Both the position numbers and the translations under genes were made by a program. DNA of 64,000 nucleotides from Flagellimonas olearia (GTDB taxonomy: Bacteria; Bacteroidota; Bacteroidia; Flavobacteriales; Flavobacteriaceae): the NCBI RefSeq assembly GCF_009184425.1, contig NZ_WELG01000001.1, positions 186,001-250,000 of the forward strand, in the 5' to 3' direction. Of this stretch, positions 63,553-64,000 are shown in pieces (position 1 is the first letter of the stretch; each line of letters opens with the position of its first letter). The notes beneath the pieces are model-generated. The model did not search any database. It saw nothing but the letters and a program-made list of their open reading frames with translations, and was not told the DNA's origin.

Positions 63553-64000
63553 TCTTCAGGGATATAAATGGCCGTGTTTTCAGTGATTCCATCCAAGACT
63601 TCAACCATTTCCATGTTTTGGAGGCCTATGGTGATATCTTTTTCACCATCATCGGTAAGCACCTTGGAGGCACCGATGAGATACTCCTTGGGAATAGTTA
63701 GGGCTTCCTCCTTTTGGGCAATGACAATGTTTCCTTCACCGGAAAGGCCAGGATACAAAGTGGGTGGTGGATTCACAAAAATGGCTTCGACCATGAAGGT
63801 CTGTGAACTTTCATCCTTTCTGGGATATATTTTATACACCTTGGCCTCAAATACGTCCTCACCGTAGGAGTCCAACGTGATATAAACTTTTTGGTCGTTC
63901 TTCACTTTCACGATATCCACTTCGTCCACTAGCAGCTCCACAATGAATTTATCACTTCGTCCCACAGCGGCCACCGGTTCAACCGTATTGATGATTTCAC
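63549..64000 (-). CDS. Periplasmic adaptor subunit (HlyD/MacA-like), C-terminal part
   Basis: The minus-strand frame runs past the right edge of the window, so the N-terminus is missing. The visible part is the C-terminal adaptor region with beta-barrel-type segments (KVYITLDSYGEDVFEAKVYKI, cited by its ends KVYITLD and KVYKI) and YPGLSGEGNIVIAQKEEALTIP. These are typical of HlyD/MacA-type membrane fusion proteins. Its stop codon overlaps the permease start by four bases, showing translational coupling in a tripartite exporter. Confidence 0.87.
   Translation of the reverse strand, partial: EIINTVEPVAAVGRSDKFIVELLVDEVDIVKVKNDQKVYITLDSYGEDVFEAKVYKIYPRKDESSQTFMVEAIFVNPPPTLYPGLSGEGNIVIAQKEEALTIPKEYLIGASKVLTDDGEKDITIGLQNMEMVEVLDGITENTAIYIPEE

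Noticed and set aside
1..64000. CRISPR arrays, tRNA or rRNA genes, insertion sequences
   Set aside because: No direct-repeat arrays, cloverleaf-like sequences, transposase genes or flanking repeats were seen.

Overview
The window looks like a chromosomal segment of a marine-type Flavobacteriaceae/Bacteroidota bacterium. Support comes from two complete SusC/SusD pairs, two ECF sigma factors and two FecR anti-sigma factors, SusC proteins with an N-terminal STN signalling domain, many lipoproteins, weak or absent Shine-Dalgarno sequences and moderate GC. No rRNA, tRNA, CRISPR array or insertion sequence was seen.

Layout. 1-1.8 kb: a truncated secreted protein, a beta-carbonic anhydrase and a stretch of decayed gene remnants. 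1.8-8.8 kb: sigma factor, FecR, SusC, SusD in the standard polysaccharide-utilization (PUL) order. 9.2-12.1 kb, minus strand: a Nudix-fold regulator with a degenerate catalytic box and two overlapping amidohydrolases. 12.4-16.4 kb: a heparinase II/III-fold lyase and a mannonate-oxidoreductase-type SDR, closed by a strong terminator. 16.7-40.6 kb, plus strand: a second PUL with FecR, SusC, SusD, a transglutaminase-fold protein, a DUF4861 protein, an MBOAT plus SGNH acyltransferase pair, an ECF sigma factor, an NRAMP-fold transporter without the metal motifs, a Tat-addressed NagA-like deacetylase, a NagB-like deaminase, a second lyase, a CBM9-like lipoprotein and a second transglutaminase-fold protein. 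43.4-51.5 kb: KDG kinase, KDPG aldolase, a second metal-motif-less NRAMP-fold transporter, a secreted COG3964 amidohydrolase, a lactate-permease-family transporter and a sugar dehydrogenase fused to cytochrome c. 51.8-64 kb: mostly ordinary functions (small Cys-rich protein, glutamate dehydrogenase, Rnk/GreA-like protein, SulP transporter, TesA/YbbA/YbbP, CbpA/CbpM, a LolCDE/MacAB-like exporter cut by the window end).

How it may work. The lyases, mannonate oxidoreductase, KDG kinase and KDPG aldolase point to a uronic-acid polymer. The NagA and NagB homologues and the extra amidohydrolases point to an acylated amino sugar. No sulfatase and no recognisable glycoside hydrolase is present, so an unsulfated, acylated, glycosaminoglycan-like or capsular polymer is a reasonable guess (inference). 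The most unusual elements are the twin transglutaminase-fold proteins paired with twin lyases, and the two NRAMP-fold carriers without metal ligands beside sugar catabolism. These could be a peptide/amide-removing step and a new kind of sugar or sugar-acid importer. The window also duplicates almost every regulatory and enzymatic part (SusCD, FecR, sigma, lyase, transglutaminase, NRAMP-like), as if two related loci had been joined.
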